From an uncultured Oscillospiraceae bacterium (lineage in GTDB: Bacteria; Bacillota; Clostridia; Oscillospirales; Oscillospiraceae), in assembly GCA_910587285.1 (NCBI GenBank), contig CAJULM010000013.1, forward strand, positions 1 through 64,000: a stretch of 64,000 bases of DNA, written 5' to 3'. The notes beneath the pieces were generated by a model. It worked only from the letters and a program-made list of their open reading frames with translations, did not search any database and was not told the DNA's origin. This document shows positions 23,597 through 31,140 of the stretch, piece after piece. Numbering within the stretch: position 1 is the first letter of the stretch; each line of letters begins with the position of its first letter. Position numbers and translations under genes: made by a program.

Positions 23597-24121
23597 ATGG
23601 AAATGGACAAGAACAAGCTGACCAAGCTGTCCGCGCTGGAGGACCTGGCGCGGCGGGCCAAGGCGTCCACCGACGCGGTGGCCCAGCGGGTGGCTGCCGT
23701 GGAGGAGGGGATGCCCACCAAGGTGTCTGAGCTGACCAACGACAGCAAGTTCCAGACCGAAACTGAGGTGGCCGCCGCCGTGGCCGGCGCGGACCACCTG
23801 AAGCGCAAGATCGTGGCCAGCGTGGACGCCATTGACAAGACCGCCGCCGACGCCGCGCAGTACATCTACATGATTCTGAAAAGCTCCGCCAAGACCGGGG
23901 ACAAGTACGACGAGTACATGGTGATTGACGGCGAGGTGGAGCGGGTGGGCGACTGGAGTGTGGACCTGTCCGGCTATGTGGCCGCAGAGGAGGGCAAGGG
24001 ATTGTCCGCCAACGACTACACCGACGAGGACAAAGCCAAGCTGGCGGGGTTGGCGGTGGCCAGCGATGAGGAGGTCGCCCAGGTGCTGGACAGCGTGTTC
24101 GGCGCGGCGGCCCAGGCGTAA
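23597..24121 (+). CDS. Short tail fibre-like protein
   Basis: A 174-residue protein with a helical N-terminus (LTKLSALEDLARRAKASTDAVAQRVAAVEE) and a beta-rich C-terminal part that ends VAQVLDSVFGAAAQA. The C-terminal VLDSVFG matches the preceding fibre. It is likely a fibre shaft or trimerisation piece. A 14-bp-arm hairpin with GGGAGGGCGGG/CCCGCCCTCCC follows near 24,139-24,165. Confidence 0.65.
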   Translation: MEMDKNKLTKLSALEDLARRAKASTDAVAQRVAAVEEGMPTKVSELTNDSKFQTETEVAAAVAGADHLKRKIVASVDAIDKTAADAAQYIYMILKSSAKTGDKYDEYMVIDGEVERVGDWSVDLSGYVAAEEGKGLSANDYTDEDKAKLAGLAVASDEEVAQVLDSVFGAAAQA

Positions 24122-24185
24122 GCGTGCAATCCCAAAGGGGGAGGGCGGGATTCCGCCCTCCCCGGCAAGGAAGGAGTGAATCAGC

Positions 24186-24572
24186 ATGGCATACGGCTCG
24201 GTAAACACCCCCGGCGCGTCCGAGCGGAAGGTGAAGGCCCTCCAAACACGGGTGGAGAGCCTGGAAAAATCCCTGATCGGGCAGGAAAAGCTCACCGGGG
24301 GCACGGACCCCACAGCGCAGACGGCGGCCCAGGTGGGGCAGGTGTACATCAACACCGCCACGGGGCAGGAGTTTGTGTGCACTGCCGTCACCGAGGAGGG
24401 GACGGCGTGGGAGGAGCGGACAATCCCGCAGATAAAGCTGGATATCTTTGCCGCTGGGGAGTCCCCGCCCGAAGATACCAAGCTGCTGTGGATCGACACA
24501 GACCCTTCCGGCGGCGGCTTGAAGTATCACAACGGCGCCGGGTGGGTCCACGTGCCGGTGGCGTACACGTGA
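24186..24572 (+). CDS. Small fibre-associated protein
   Basis: A 128-residue protein. After a helical start (ERKVKALQTRVESLEKSLIG) come strands GQVYINTATGQEFVCTAV and a Trp-rich close (AGWVHVPVAYT). The composition is that of fibre or head-fibre proteins. No firm family. It directly precedes the Cys-rich gene. Confidence 0.6.
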   Translation: MAYGSVNTPGASERKVKALQTRVESLEKSLIGQEKLTGGTDPTAQTAAQVGQVYINTATGQEFVCTAVTEEGTAWEERTIPQIKLDIFAAGESPPEDTKLLWIDTDPSGGGLKYHNGAGWVHVPVAYT

Positions 24573-24588
24573 TGAGAGGTGATTTTGG

Positions 24589-25263
24589 ATGAGTGTGGTA
24601 AAAGCGGATCGGTTCACGGCGCTGAAGGCCAAGGTGAAGGCCGAAATGCTCCGGCGCAACCAGTCCGGCAGCGTGGCGGCCTACGGCGGCAGCGAGTACG
24701 ACTACGCCCAGCCGCCCGCCCAGGGAGGCGTGGTGCGCAGCGAGCACCGGGAGAAGGTCATCACCCCCATGCGGGCGGTGAACAGCGATTTGGTGGACGA
24801 GGCGCAGGGCGCGGCCATCGGCGAGGAGGAGCTGGCCGACATGGAGACCCGCGTGGACGTATGGGCGGCGCGGACCATCACCGACCGAAGCGGCAGCGAC
24901 TGTAAGTCGGGGTGCACCGGGACGTGCTACACGGGCTGTACTACGGGGTGTTCCGGGTGCGGAAGCGGGTGCCCCACGGGGTGTTCCGGGTGCGGAAGCG
25001 GGTGCCCCACGGGGTGCTCTGGCTGCGGGAGTGGGTGCCCCACCGGATGCTCAGGCTGTGGAAGCGGATGCGGTGATGCTTGTGCGGGCTGCGGGACTGG
25101 ATGTTATGGAGGATGTTTGGGATGTGGAGGAAACTGCTCCGCCTGTGGAGGAGGGTGTGGGTCAGAATGTAGCGTTGGATGTGCTTCGTGTAGCGTGAGT
25201 TGTTCATCAGCGTGTGATTACAAGTGCTCGGCTTCGTGTCAGGGGATTGCCGCAGGTTCATAA
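24589..25263 (+). CDS. Cys-rich protein, 31 Cys in C-terminal half; candidate substrate of radical SAM enzyme
   Basis: A 224-residue protein of two parts. Residues 1-104 have no cysteine and are charged and helical, like a leader or docking domain. Residues 105-220 hold 31 cysteines, mostly spaced by two or three small residues (GC, SGC, GSGC). There are four copies of an 11-residue unit GCSGCGSGCPT, the last partial. Hydrophobic residues are almost absent, so a normal folded core is unlikely. It stands 0.85 kb before a radical SAM/SPASM gene, with two small genes between. By analogy with Cys-rich peptide maturase systems I infer thioether or similar crosslinking. A structural role as a rigid fibre tip is the main alternative; metal binding another. 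Confidence 0.8.
   Translation: MSVVKADRFTALKAKVKAEMLRRNQSGSVAAYGGSEYDYAQPPAQGGVVRSEHREKVITPMRAVNSDLVDEAQGAAIGEEELADMETRVDVWAARTITDRSGSDCKSGCTGTCYTGCTTGCSGCGSGCPTGCSGCGSGCPTGCSGCGSGCPTGCSGCGSGCGDACAGCGTGCYGGCLGCGGNCSACGGGCGSECSVGCASCSVSCSSACDYKCSASCQGIAAGS
24946..25071 (+). repeat. 33-bp tandem repeat inside Cys-rich gene
   Basis: Units start at 24946, 24979, 25012 and 25045 (last 27 bp). Units 1 and 2 are identical; 3 and 4 differ mainly at third codon positions. Each encodes GCSGCGSGCPT. The identity of units 1 and 2 suggests recent expansion by recombination or slippage, so length may vary among strains. Confidence 0.9.
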
Positions 25264-25303
25264 TCAGAAGGATATTTAAAATTATTGATAGGAGGAACAT
25301 AAA

Positions 25304-25840
25304 ATGAACGACACTATTTTAATGAACGTATATGAAAAAAATGACTATATAAGAGTGGCTGAAGCGGTCACAAGAGCAAAGAAAGAATTTACAGAAGAAG
25401 ATGTGGAAAGGCTGCTGACGGTTTATGAGCAGAAAATGGAGGATACGTACGGACTGAGCGACAAGGCCTTGGTGAAGCTCTTTATGGTGCTGAACACGGC
25501 GGACTGGGACGGAGACGTGAAGGACGCGCCGCTGCTGAATCTGGCGGGGGAAGCGGACCAAAACGGCCTGACGGTACTGGCAGAGCTGTGCCGGGACCGC
25601 AGCGGTGCGCCCGAGCTGGCTGTCCAGGCGAAAAACGCGGCCCTGGCCGGGGAGATGGACGAGGGGCTGGCGCTGGCGCTGGCACGGGCAGCGCTGGACG
25701 TCCTGGCCGGACGGCGGGACATCACCAAGTATAGGGAGGATATCAGCGCCCTGATTGCGTTCTTGGACACGGCGGACGAGAGCAAATTCTATCAGGCCAG
25801 TATGTTTCTGTGGGGGGTGCGGGCGAAATGGATGAACTGA
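25304..25840 (+). CDS. Unknown protein in Cys-rich/radical SAM cassette
   Basis: A 178-residue, mostly helical and acidic protein (LLTVYEQKMEDTYGLSDKALVKLFMVLNTADWDGD; later GLALALARAALDVLAGRRDI). It starts behind AGGAGGAAC. The first 100 nt are distinctly AT-rich compared with neighbours. No family recognised. Its position between the Cys-rich protein and the enzyme suggests an accessory role such as chaperone or recognition element, but it may be a tail protein. Confidence 0.6.
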   Translation: MNDTILMNVYEKNDYIRVAEAVTRAKKEFTEEDVERLLTVYEQKMEDTYGLSDKALVKLFMVLNTADWDGDVKDAPLLNLAGEADQNGLTVLAELCRDRSGAPELAVQAKNAALAGEMDEGLALALARAALDVLAGRRDITKYREDISALIAFLDTADESKFYQASMFLWGVRAKWMN

Positions 25841-26118
25841 CCATCCGTCTGCCGGAGGAGACGGTGAACTATCTCCAGCGGCTGGACTATGAGATCGGCG
25901 GCCTCCAGGTGCTCCACACCCATGCCCTGAACGCCGGGACGCCTCTGGAAAAGCGCATGGAGATTAAGCGGGAGTTCCAGGAGCGCTTTGCTGAGTACCA
26001 GCTGGCGAAAAACGCCATGTGGGAGGAGTTCGCACCCAGGTTCCCCCGCGTCAAGCGGTGGTGGGTGGATTTCCAGACGGGCCTCCTGCACGTGGAACAG
26101 GAGGCAGACCATGAATGA
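25828..26118 (+). CDS. Small helical protein preceding radical SAM enzyme
   Basis: A 96-residue protein with heptad-like helices (TVNYLQRLDYEIGGLQVLHTH and KREFQERFAEYQLAKNAMWEEF) and a Trp-rich end (VKRWWVDFQTGLLHVEQE). It overlaps the gene before by 13 nt and the enzyme gene by 8 nt, so the three are translationally coupled. The size is that of small partner proteins in radical SAM peptide-modification operons; this is inference only. Confidence 0.65.
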   Translation: MDELTIRLPEETVNYLQRLDYEIGGLQVLHTHALNAGTPLEKRMEIKREFQERFAEYQLAKNAMWEEFAPRFPRVKRWWVDFQTGLLHVEQEADHE

Positions 26119-27424
26119 CGACCGGCGCAATGCCCGCCAGTTTCAGAATATCTACCCCAACTACTATTCCGAAAAGGCGGTCAAAACGGTGACGTTTATT
26201 GTCACCCACCAGTGCAATCTGCGCTGTTCCTACTGCTATGAGGGGCACAAGGGCGACGAGAAGATGAGCCTGGACACGGCCAAGCGGTGCGTGGACCTGC
26301 TGTTCGCCGAGGATGCCCGGAACTCCGAACTGGTGAACGAGACGGACGCCAACGGCCTTATCATTGAGTTCATCGGCGGCGAGCCTTTCCTCGAAATCGA
26401 CCTCATCCGGGACACCATGGCCTACTTTTTGGACCGGGCCATTGAGCTCGATCACCGCTGGGCCACCCGGTACATGGTGAACATCTCCACCAACGGAACC
26501 CTGGGGGACGACCCCCGCGTGAAGCAGTTTATCAAGGAATACGCCGGGCGGCTGTCCATCGGCGTGACCATCGACGGGGACAAGGCCGCCCACGACGCCT
26601 GCCGGGTGGACTGCAACGGGTGCGGGTCCTACGACAAGGCCATTCAAATGTTCCGGGAGGTATCCGGCCCAGACGGTAAGCGTACCACAAAGTACACCAT
26701 CGCGCCGGGAAACCTCAACCTGTTCGCCGCCTCGGTGCGCCACCTGGTGCTGGAGGAGGGGGTGGACACCCTGAACTGCAACTGCGTGTATGAGGAGGGG
26801 TGGACCATCGAGCACGCCCGGGAGCTGTACCGCCAGCTCAAAGAGGTGTCCGACATGGCCCAGGAGAGCGGCACGGACACGTATATCTCCATCCTGGACT
26901 GGGAGGCGGGCAACCACCTGCTGGATGTGGAGACCCAGAACTGGTGCGGCGGGGACGGGCGGATGCTCAGCTTTGACGTGGACGGGACGGTGCTGCCCTG
27001 TATGCGCTATTCTACCATCTCCATCCCGGCGGAGGTACGGCCTGTCTACCGCATCGGAGACGTGGACAGCGGCATTGCCGTGCGGGAGGACGATAAAGCG
27101 CGGCTGGACGCTCTGCGGGCCATCACCCGGCAGAGCCAGAGCGAGCAGAAGTGCCTGGACTGCCCCATCAATTCGGGCTGCGCCTGGTGCACGGCGTACA
27201 ACTATGAGCGCACCGGCACGCCCAATCAGCGGGTGACCTACATCTGCGAGATGCACAAGGCCCGCGTGTTGGCCCAGTGCTACCACCACAACAAGCTCCA
27301 CCTGAAGGACCACGCCCACGAGCCCAAGCGGATGCACATCCCGGAGGAGTGGGCGTTGGAACTCATCGACCGGGAGGAATGGGAGATGCTCAAGGAGCTG
27401 GAACGGCAATGCTTCAAGGGGTGA
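26111..27424 (+). CDS. Radical SAM/SPASM peptide-maturase-like enzyme
   Basis: A 437-residue enzyme. CNLRCSYCYE near residue 35 is the CxxxCxxC motif for the SAM-bound 4Fe-4S cluster, with FIGGEPFLE (GGE-like SAM site) near residue 85. The C-terminal SPASM region carries further cysteines (NWCGGDGRM ... VLPCMRY ... CLDCPINSGCAWCTAYN, residues 275-370) for auxiliary clusters. This layout is that of anaerobic sulfatase/peptide maturases such as those acting on Cys-rich peptides. It sits among tail-fibre genes, which is unusual. The probable substrate is the Cys-rich protein upstream. Host metabolic enzymes of this type normally occur outside phage operons. Confidence 0.9.
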   Translation: MNDDRRNARQFQNIYPNYYSEKAVKTVTFIVTHQCNLRCSYCYEGHKGDEKMSLDTAKRCVDLLFAEDARNSELVNETDANGLIIEFIGGEPFLEIDLIRDTMAYFLDRAIELDHRWATRYMVNISTNGTLGDDPRVKQFIKEYAGRLSIGVTIDGDKAAHDACRVDCNGCGSYDKAIQMFREVSGPDGKRTTKYTIAPGNLNLFAASVRHLVLEEGVDTLNCNCVYEEGWTIEHARELYRQLKEVSDMAQESGTDTYISILDWEAGNHLLDVETQNWCGGDGRMLSFDVDGTVLPCMRYSTISIPAEVRPVYRIGDVDSGIAVREDDKARLDALRAITRQSQSEQKCLDCPINSGCAWCTAYNYERTGTPNQRVTYICEMHKARVLAQCYHHNKLHLKDHAHEPKRMHIPEEWALELIDREEWEMLKELERQCFKG

Positions 27425-27429
27425 TTTGA

Positions 27430-27990
27430 TTGGACAAGCTGACCAATTTGGAGCACCTGCGCCGGAGCGCGGCAAGGTCCAAGGAGCTGATTGGCGAGGT
27501 GGCGCAGGCGGCGGCGGACGCCATTAGGGAGATGGAGGCGGCCTTTCATGGAGGTGTGCCTGCCGGCTGCATCTTGATTTGGTCCGGCGCGGCGGACGCG
27601 GTGCCGGAGGGCTGGGTGGTGTGCGACGGCACAAACAACACGCCGGATTTGCGGGACCGCTTTGTGCTGGGCGGCGGCGGAACCAGGGCGGTAGGGGCCA
27701 TAGGCGGGGCGGAGACCCACAAACTGACCGTAGCTGAGATGCCCAGCCACGCCCACGTGCAGCAAGTCGCCGTATCTCCTGCGAGCACCGCGTCCAATGT
27801 CGTTCCGTGGCGTCGCCGTATTACGGGCACTCAAAGTGCCGTCACGGATTATGCTTACGCCACCGCAGGTACAGCGAGCGCATCGACAAACGCAAGGACA
27901 GATGTATCCACGCAACTCCGCGGCAGCAGCGCCGCCCACAACAATATGCCGCCCTACTACGTGATGTGCTATATCATGAAGATCGGCTAA
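27430..27990 (+). CDS. Tail fibre protein with collar domain
   Basis: A 186-residue protein. An N-terminal helix is followed by the phage tail collar domain: PAGCILIWSG near residue 45, then EGWVVCDGTNNTPDLRDRFVLG. The end (AAHNNMPPYYVMCYIMKIG) is the standard closing motif of collar proteins. Receptor binding or fibre tip. It starts 6 nt after the radical SAM stop, which places that enzyme inside the fibre operon. Confidence 0.9.
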   Translation: MDKLTNLEHLRRSAARSKELIGEVAQAAADAIREMEAAFHGGVPAGCILIWSGAADAVPEGWVVCDGTNNTPDLRDRFVLGGGGTRAVGAIGGAETHKLTVAEMPSHAHVQQVAVSPASTASNVVPWRRRITGTQSAVTDYAYATAGTASASTNARTDVSTQLRGSSAAHNNMPPYYVMCYIMKIG

Positions 27991-28005
27991 AAGGAGGACA
28001 AGCCA

Positions 28006-28476
28006 ATGAGCAAGAACAAGTTGACCATTGACGGTGTACCCTGCGCCGCAGTGGTGCGGAGTAATGCCAACGGGGTGTACCTGGCGGTTTTCGAACGGGA
28101 CCTGGCAAGCCTGGAGGACATCGAGGGCGTCAACTGGGCCGGGCCGGAGCTGTCCGGGCCGTGCGTGCTGCCCGATGGGTACGGCTTTACCCTGTCGGGG
28201 GTGAGCTACTCCCCGGCCAGCCGCCGCTACACCGCCACGCTTCAGGTGGCGCGGCAGTACCTGGGGGACGTGACGGGCTATCAGGCGCGGGTGGCGGAGC
28301 TGGAGGCGGAAAACGCGGGAAAGCAGAACACCATCCGCGAGCTGGAGAACCGGCTGGCGGAGGCGGACGACATGGTGATTGTGCTGTACGAGCAGATTGC
28401 GGCGTCCGCAGTTCCCGCACCCCCGGACCAGGAGGACGAAAGCGCAGAAAACAGCGGAGAGGAGGAACAGGGATGA
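28006..28476 (+). CDS. Coiled-coil tail-associated protein
   Basis: A 156-residue protein: a beta-rich first 80 residues (KNKLTIDGVPCAAVVRSNANGVYLAVFERDL), then a coiled coil (VAELEAENAGKQNTIRELENRLAEADD) and an acidic tail. Such proteins sit before XkdX-like genes in clostridial prophages. It overlaps the next gene by 4 nt. Confidence 0.65.
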   Translation: MSKNKLTIDGVPCAAVVRSNANGVYLAVFERDLASLEDIEGVNWAGPELSGPCVLPDGYGFTLSGVSYSPASRRYTATLQVARQYLGDVTGYQARVAELEAENAGKQNTIRELENRLAEADDMVIVLYEQIAASAVPAPPDQEDESAENSGEEEQG

Positions 28477-28646
28477 ACGCGGTGGCGGTAAGCTATTGGC
28501 GCAGCATCAAGCGGGGAATTCGGACGTATTTCAATACGCCGGACGAGCTGCGCGGGGATGTGAAGGAGCTGGCCCGGATGGACGCGGCCAACGGCGTGGT
28601 GAGCGCCCAGGAGTATAAACGGCTCATCGGCGAAGATTATCAGTGA
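28473..28646 (+). CDS. XkdX-like small protein
   Basis: A 57-residue protein. The C-terminal VSAQEYKRLIGEDYQ corresponds to the ITxEQYKxITGEDY ending of the XkdX family, encoded after tail-fibre genes in PBSX-like phages. Function of the family is unknown. Confidence 0.75.
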   Translation: MNAVAVSYWRSIKRGIRTYFNTPDELRGDVKELARMDAANGVVSAQEYKRLIGEDYQ

Positions 28647-28660
28647 GGAGGAATCTAACG

Positions 28661-28927
28661 ATGGAAAGCAGCATCATCGTGGCCGCCATTACCGGGGGGC
28701 TTGCGCTGATTGGCACGCTGGCGGGTACTTATTTTGCAAACCGCAAATCTTCGGCCCTCATCGCGTACCGGCTGGAGGAGCTGGAAAAGCGGGTGCAGGC
28801 CCACAACAACCTGGTGGAGCGGATGTATCAGGTGGAGGAGCGCACCGAGCTCCAGGAGGAGAAAATCAAAGTGGTAAACCACCGCATTGAGGACCTGGAG
28901 GACTTCCACAAGGGGGGCGGGGGATGA
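28661..28927 (+). CDS. Haemolysin XhlA-like lysis-associated protein
   Basis: An 88-residue protein with an N-terminal membrane helix (IIVAAITGGLALIGTLAGTYF) and a coiled-coil body (LEELEKRVQAHNNLVERMYQVEERTEL). This is the mirror of XhlA-type topology and resembles small prophage lysis proteins. It starts behind GAGGAG and overlaps the next gene by 4 nt. Confidence 0.6.
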   Translation: MESSIIVAAITGGLALIGTLAGTYFANRKSSALIAYRLEELEKRVQAHNNLVERMYQVEERTELQEEKIKVVNHRIEDLEDFHKGGGG

Positions 28928-29277
28928 AGATTTGGATTATCGCTGTCCTCTCCCTGACGGTGGGTGTGGTGCTGGGAATGATTTTGGCGCAGTTCCGGGG
29001 CGGCGGGAAGCGCAGTCAAGATCGGGATGTGCGCTGGAAGACCCTGGAGATGATGAAGCAAATGGTCTGGGTTGGCTTTGGCAACGGCATCGCCTGGGTG
29101 TGGTGCAGTTATATCCTGGCTGCCCTGGACAAGCCGCAGATTGCGGAAAGCCTGTCCCAGGTGGCGGTGACAGAGATTGTCGCTATCGCGTTTGTTTACG
29201 CGATAAAGTCCTTGATTGAGAATTTGAGCAAAAATAACCGCTGGCCGGACAAGGGCGGCGGAGCGGAGGGGGAGTGA
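28924..29277 (+). CDS. Holin-like membrane protein
   Basis: A 117-residue protein with three hydrophobic stretches (IIAVLSLTVGVVLGMILA; MVWVGFGNGIAWVWCSYILAAL; VAVTEIVAIAFVYAIKSLI) and a polar tail. It lies directly before the endolysin, where holin or holin-like genes are usual. No exact family. Confidence 0.6.
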   Translation: MKIWIIAVLSLTVGVVLGMILAQFRGGGKRSQDRDVRWKTLEMMKQMVWVGFGNGIAWVWCSYILAALDKPQIAESLSQVAVTEIVAIAFVYAIKSLIENLSKNNRWPDKGGGAEGE

Positions 29278-29280
29278 GCC

Positions 29281-30594
29281 ATGCTGACGGGCAAAAACAG
29301 CGAGGAAAAAATCTGGAACTATTTAAAGGCCCAGGGCCTGACGGACGCCGGCGCGGCGGGGTTGATGGGCAACCTCCAGGCGGAGAGCGGGCTGAACCCA
29401 CAGAACCTCCAAAACAGCTTTGAGAAAAAGCTGGGGTATACGGACGCCTCCTATACGGCGGCGGTGGACAGCGGGGTCTACGCCAATTTCGCCAAGGACT
29501 GCGCCGGGTATGGGCTGGCCCAGTGGACCCATTCCAGCCGCAAGGCGGCGCTGCTGACCTGTGTCAAAAAACGTGGCGCGTCCATCGGGGACCTGGAAAT
29601 GCAGCTGGACTTTCTAATGCAGGAGTTGGCCGGGAGCTTCCGGGGCGTGCTGGCCACGCTGAAGGCCGCGGCCACGGTGCGGGAGGCGTCGGACGCGGTG
29701 CTGCTCCAGTTCGAGCGGCCCGCCAATCAGAGCAAAGAAAACTGCGCCCGCCGGGCGCAGCTGGGGCAAATGCTTTTTGACTTATACGCAGGAGGTGAAA
29801 ATGCTAAAATGGAAATCTTGATGACGGCGGCGCAGCTGTGCGCCAAGGCGCTGGACATCGCGGAGCACTACAAAACCAGCTATATGCTGGGGCCGTGGGG
29901 CTGGCCCGCCAACGACAGGATGATTACCAGGGCCACCACCCAGGGTGGCAACGCCCAGACCAACAAGCAGTGGCTGGCCAAGGCCACCGCGATCAAAGGC
30001 AGGGGCTTTATCTTTGACTGCGTGGGGCTCATCAAGGGCATTTTGTGGGGCTGGTGCGGCGACCTGTCCCGGACCTACGGCGGGGCGGGGTACGCCTGCA
30101 ACGGTGTGCCCGACTACGACGCGAAAAAGATGATTGACTGCTGCCGGGAGGTGTCCGCCGATTTTGCCAAGATTGTCCCCGGCGAGGCGGTGTGGATGGA
30201 CGGCCACATCGGGGTGTATGTGGGCGGCGGCGTGGTGGTGGAGGCCACGCCCAAGTGGCTGGGCGGGGTGCAGCGGTCCACCTGCTCGAATGTCTCCGCA
30301 AAGCTCATCCCCGGCACCGCGGGGACCCGCAGATGGACCAAGCACGGCAGGCTGCCGTGGGTGGATTACTCCAAAATTGAGGACAAAGAGGAGGACGACG
30401 AGATGAAATACTATCAGAAGCTGAAGGACGTTCCGGCCAGCTATCAGCCCACCATCCGTAAGCTGATGGAGCGCGGATGGCTAAAGGGCCGGAGCGACCC
30501 CGACCCCAACCGGCTGGACGACAACGTGCTGGACGTGTCGGAGGACTACTGCCGGGTTATGGCTACGCTGGATGCGGCGAAGAAGCTGGACTAA
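29281..30594 (+). CDS. Endolysin: phage tail-type lysozyme domain plus NlpC/P60-like domain
   Basis: A 437-residue wall hydrolase. The N-terminal 160 residues (KAQGLTDAGAAGLMGNLQAES, GYGLAQWTHSSRK) match phage tail lysozyme domains. The middle has DCVGLIKGILWG (Cys) and GHIGVYVGGGVVVEA (His), an NlpC/P60 or CHAP-like peptidase. The C-terminus (YYQKLKDVPASYQPTIRKLMERGWLKG) is a short repeat domain likely binding the wall. The first domain is clearly homologous to the endolysin of element 2 (50404-51735). Confidence 0.88.
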   Translation: MLTGKNSEEKIWNYLKAQGLTDAGAAGLMGNLQAESGLNPQNLQNSFEKKLGYTDASYTAAVDSGVYANFAKDCAGYGLAQWTHSSRKAALLTCVKKRGASIGDLEMQLDFLMQELAGSFRGVLATLKAAATVREASDAVLLQFERPANQSKENCARRAQLGQMLFDLYAGGENAKMEILMTAAQLCAKALDIAEHYKTSYMLGPWGWPANDRMITRATTQGGNAQTNKQWLAKATAIKGRGFIFDCVGLIKGILWGWCGDLSRTYGGAGYACNGVPDYDAKKMIDCCREVSADFAKIVPGEAVWMDGHIGVYVGGGVVVEATPKWLGGVQRSTCSNVSAKLIPGTAGTRRWTKHGRLPWVDYSKIEDKEEDDEMKYYQKLKDVPASYQPTIRKLMERGWLKGRSDPDPNRLDDNVLDVSEDYCRVMATLDAAKKLD

Positions 30595-30609
30595 AAGGAG
30601 GAGACGACA

Positions 30610-30945
30610 GTGGAAAACCTGATTCAGAATATTCCCGCAGCGGCGGCTATGGTCCTGCCGGTGGTGCTGGTGCTGATGGTGGTGACTAACATCATCGTGG
30701 AGGTCCTCAAACGGCTGACCTGGGAGAAGCTGCCGACGAACATCCTGGCCTTCGCGGTGGCTATGGCGCTGACGCTGCTGGCGTTCTTCGCCGTGTGCCA
30801 GATCAGCGGCATCGCAGTCAAATGGTACATGGTGGCCGGCGCTGTCATCCTGGGCGTGTTCGTGGCCTACGCCGCAATGTTTGGCTTTGATAAGCTGCGG
30901 CAGACGCTGGAACAGATCAAGGGCATCCAAGAAAAGAAGCAGTGA
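30610..30945 (+). CDS. Phage holin
   Basis: A 111-residue protein starting at GTG behind AAAGGAGGAGA. It has membrane helices (AAMVLPVVLVLMVVTNIIVEVL; ILAFAVAMALTLLAFFAVC; MVAGAVILGVFVAYAAMFGF) and a charged end. It is the last phage gene and fits the holin role after the endolysin. A short palindrome TGACCGATTCGGTCA overlaps its stop. Confidence 0.75.
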   Translation: MENLIQNIPAAAAMVLPVVLVLMVVTNIIVEVLKRLTWEKLPTNILAFAVAMALTLLAFFAVCQISGIAVKWYMVAGAVILGVFVAYAAMFGFDKLRQTLEQIKGIQEKKQ

Positions 30946-30960
30946 CCGATTCGGTCAAAG

Positions 30961-30999
30961 ACCCCCGTCACGTACACCGTGGCGGGGGGTTTTTGTTGC
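30961..30999 (+). terminator. Rho-independent terminator at right end of prophage 1
   Basis: CCCCCGTCACG pairs with CGTGGCGGGGG around a TACAC loop, followed by TTTTTG. It closes the lysis operon. Confidence 0.9.
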
Positions 31000-31023
31000 G
31001 CAATGACGAAAATATGCTATAAT
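30996..31023 (+). promoter_or_regulatory. Promoter-like site at prophage/host junction
   Basis: TTGCGC, a 16-nt spacer and TATAAT lie between the prophage terminator and the host frame. If it is host DNA it is the native promoter of the gene at 31,141; if phage DNA it replaced that promoter. The attachment core should lie between about 31,000 and 31,085. Confidence 0.45.
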
Positions 31024-31140
31024 GCTTTTGTCGAGCAGAGCATAACGAGGTGGCGCGCCTTATTTATATAGGGCGCGATATCTTACGATAAAGACTGTGT
31101 AGAGGACCTGCGACTCTACCCCACCGTCAGCTCTCAGGCT

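Larger units (their letters stand above)
1..31050 (+). mobile_element. Prophage 1, contractile-tailed, HK97-fold capsid (left end outside window)
   Basis: A continuous set of phage packaging, head, tail, baseplate, fibre and lysis genes runs left to right in canonical order. Tail sheath and XkdM-like tube genes show a contractile (myovirus-type) tail. The integrase, repressor and left attachment site are not in the window. The right end is placed between the last holin-like gene and the host gene at 31,141, whose 5' end appears cut. The exact core sequence cannot be fixed without the left junction. Several minus-strand genes are embedded in the tail operon. Confidence 0.93.

Noticed and set aside
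24946..25071. 33-bp repeats as a CRISPR array
   Set aside because: The units are contiguous with no spacers and lie in frame inside a gene.
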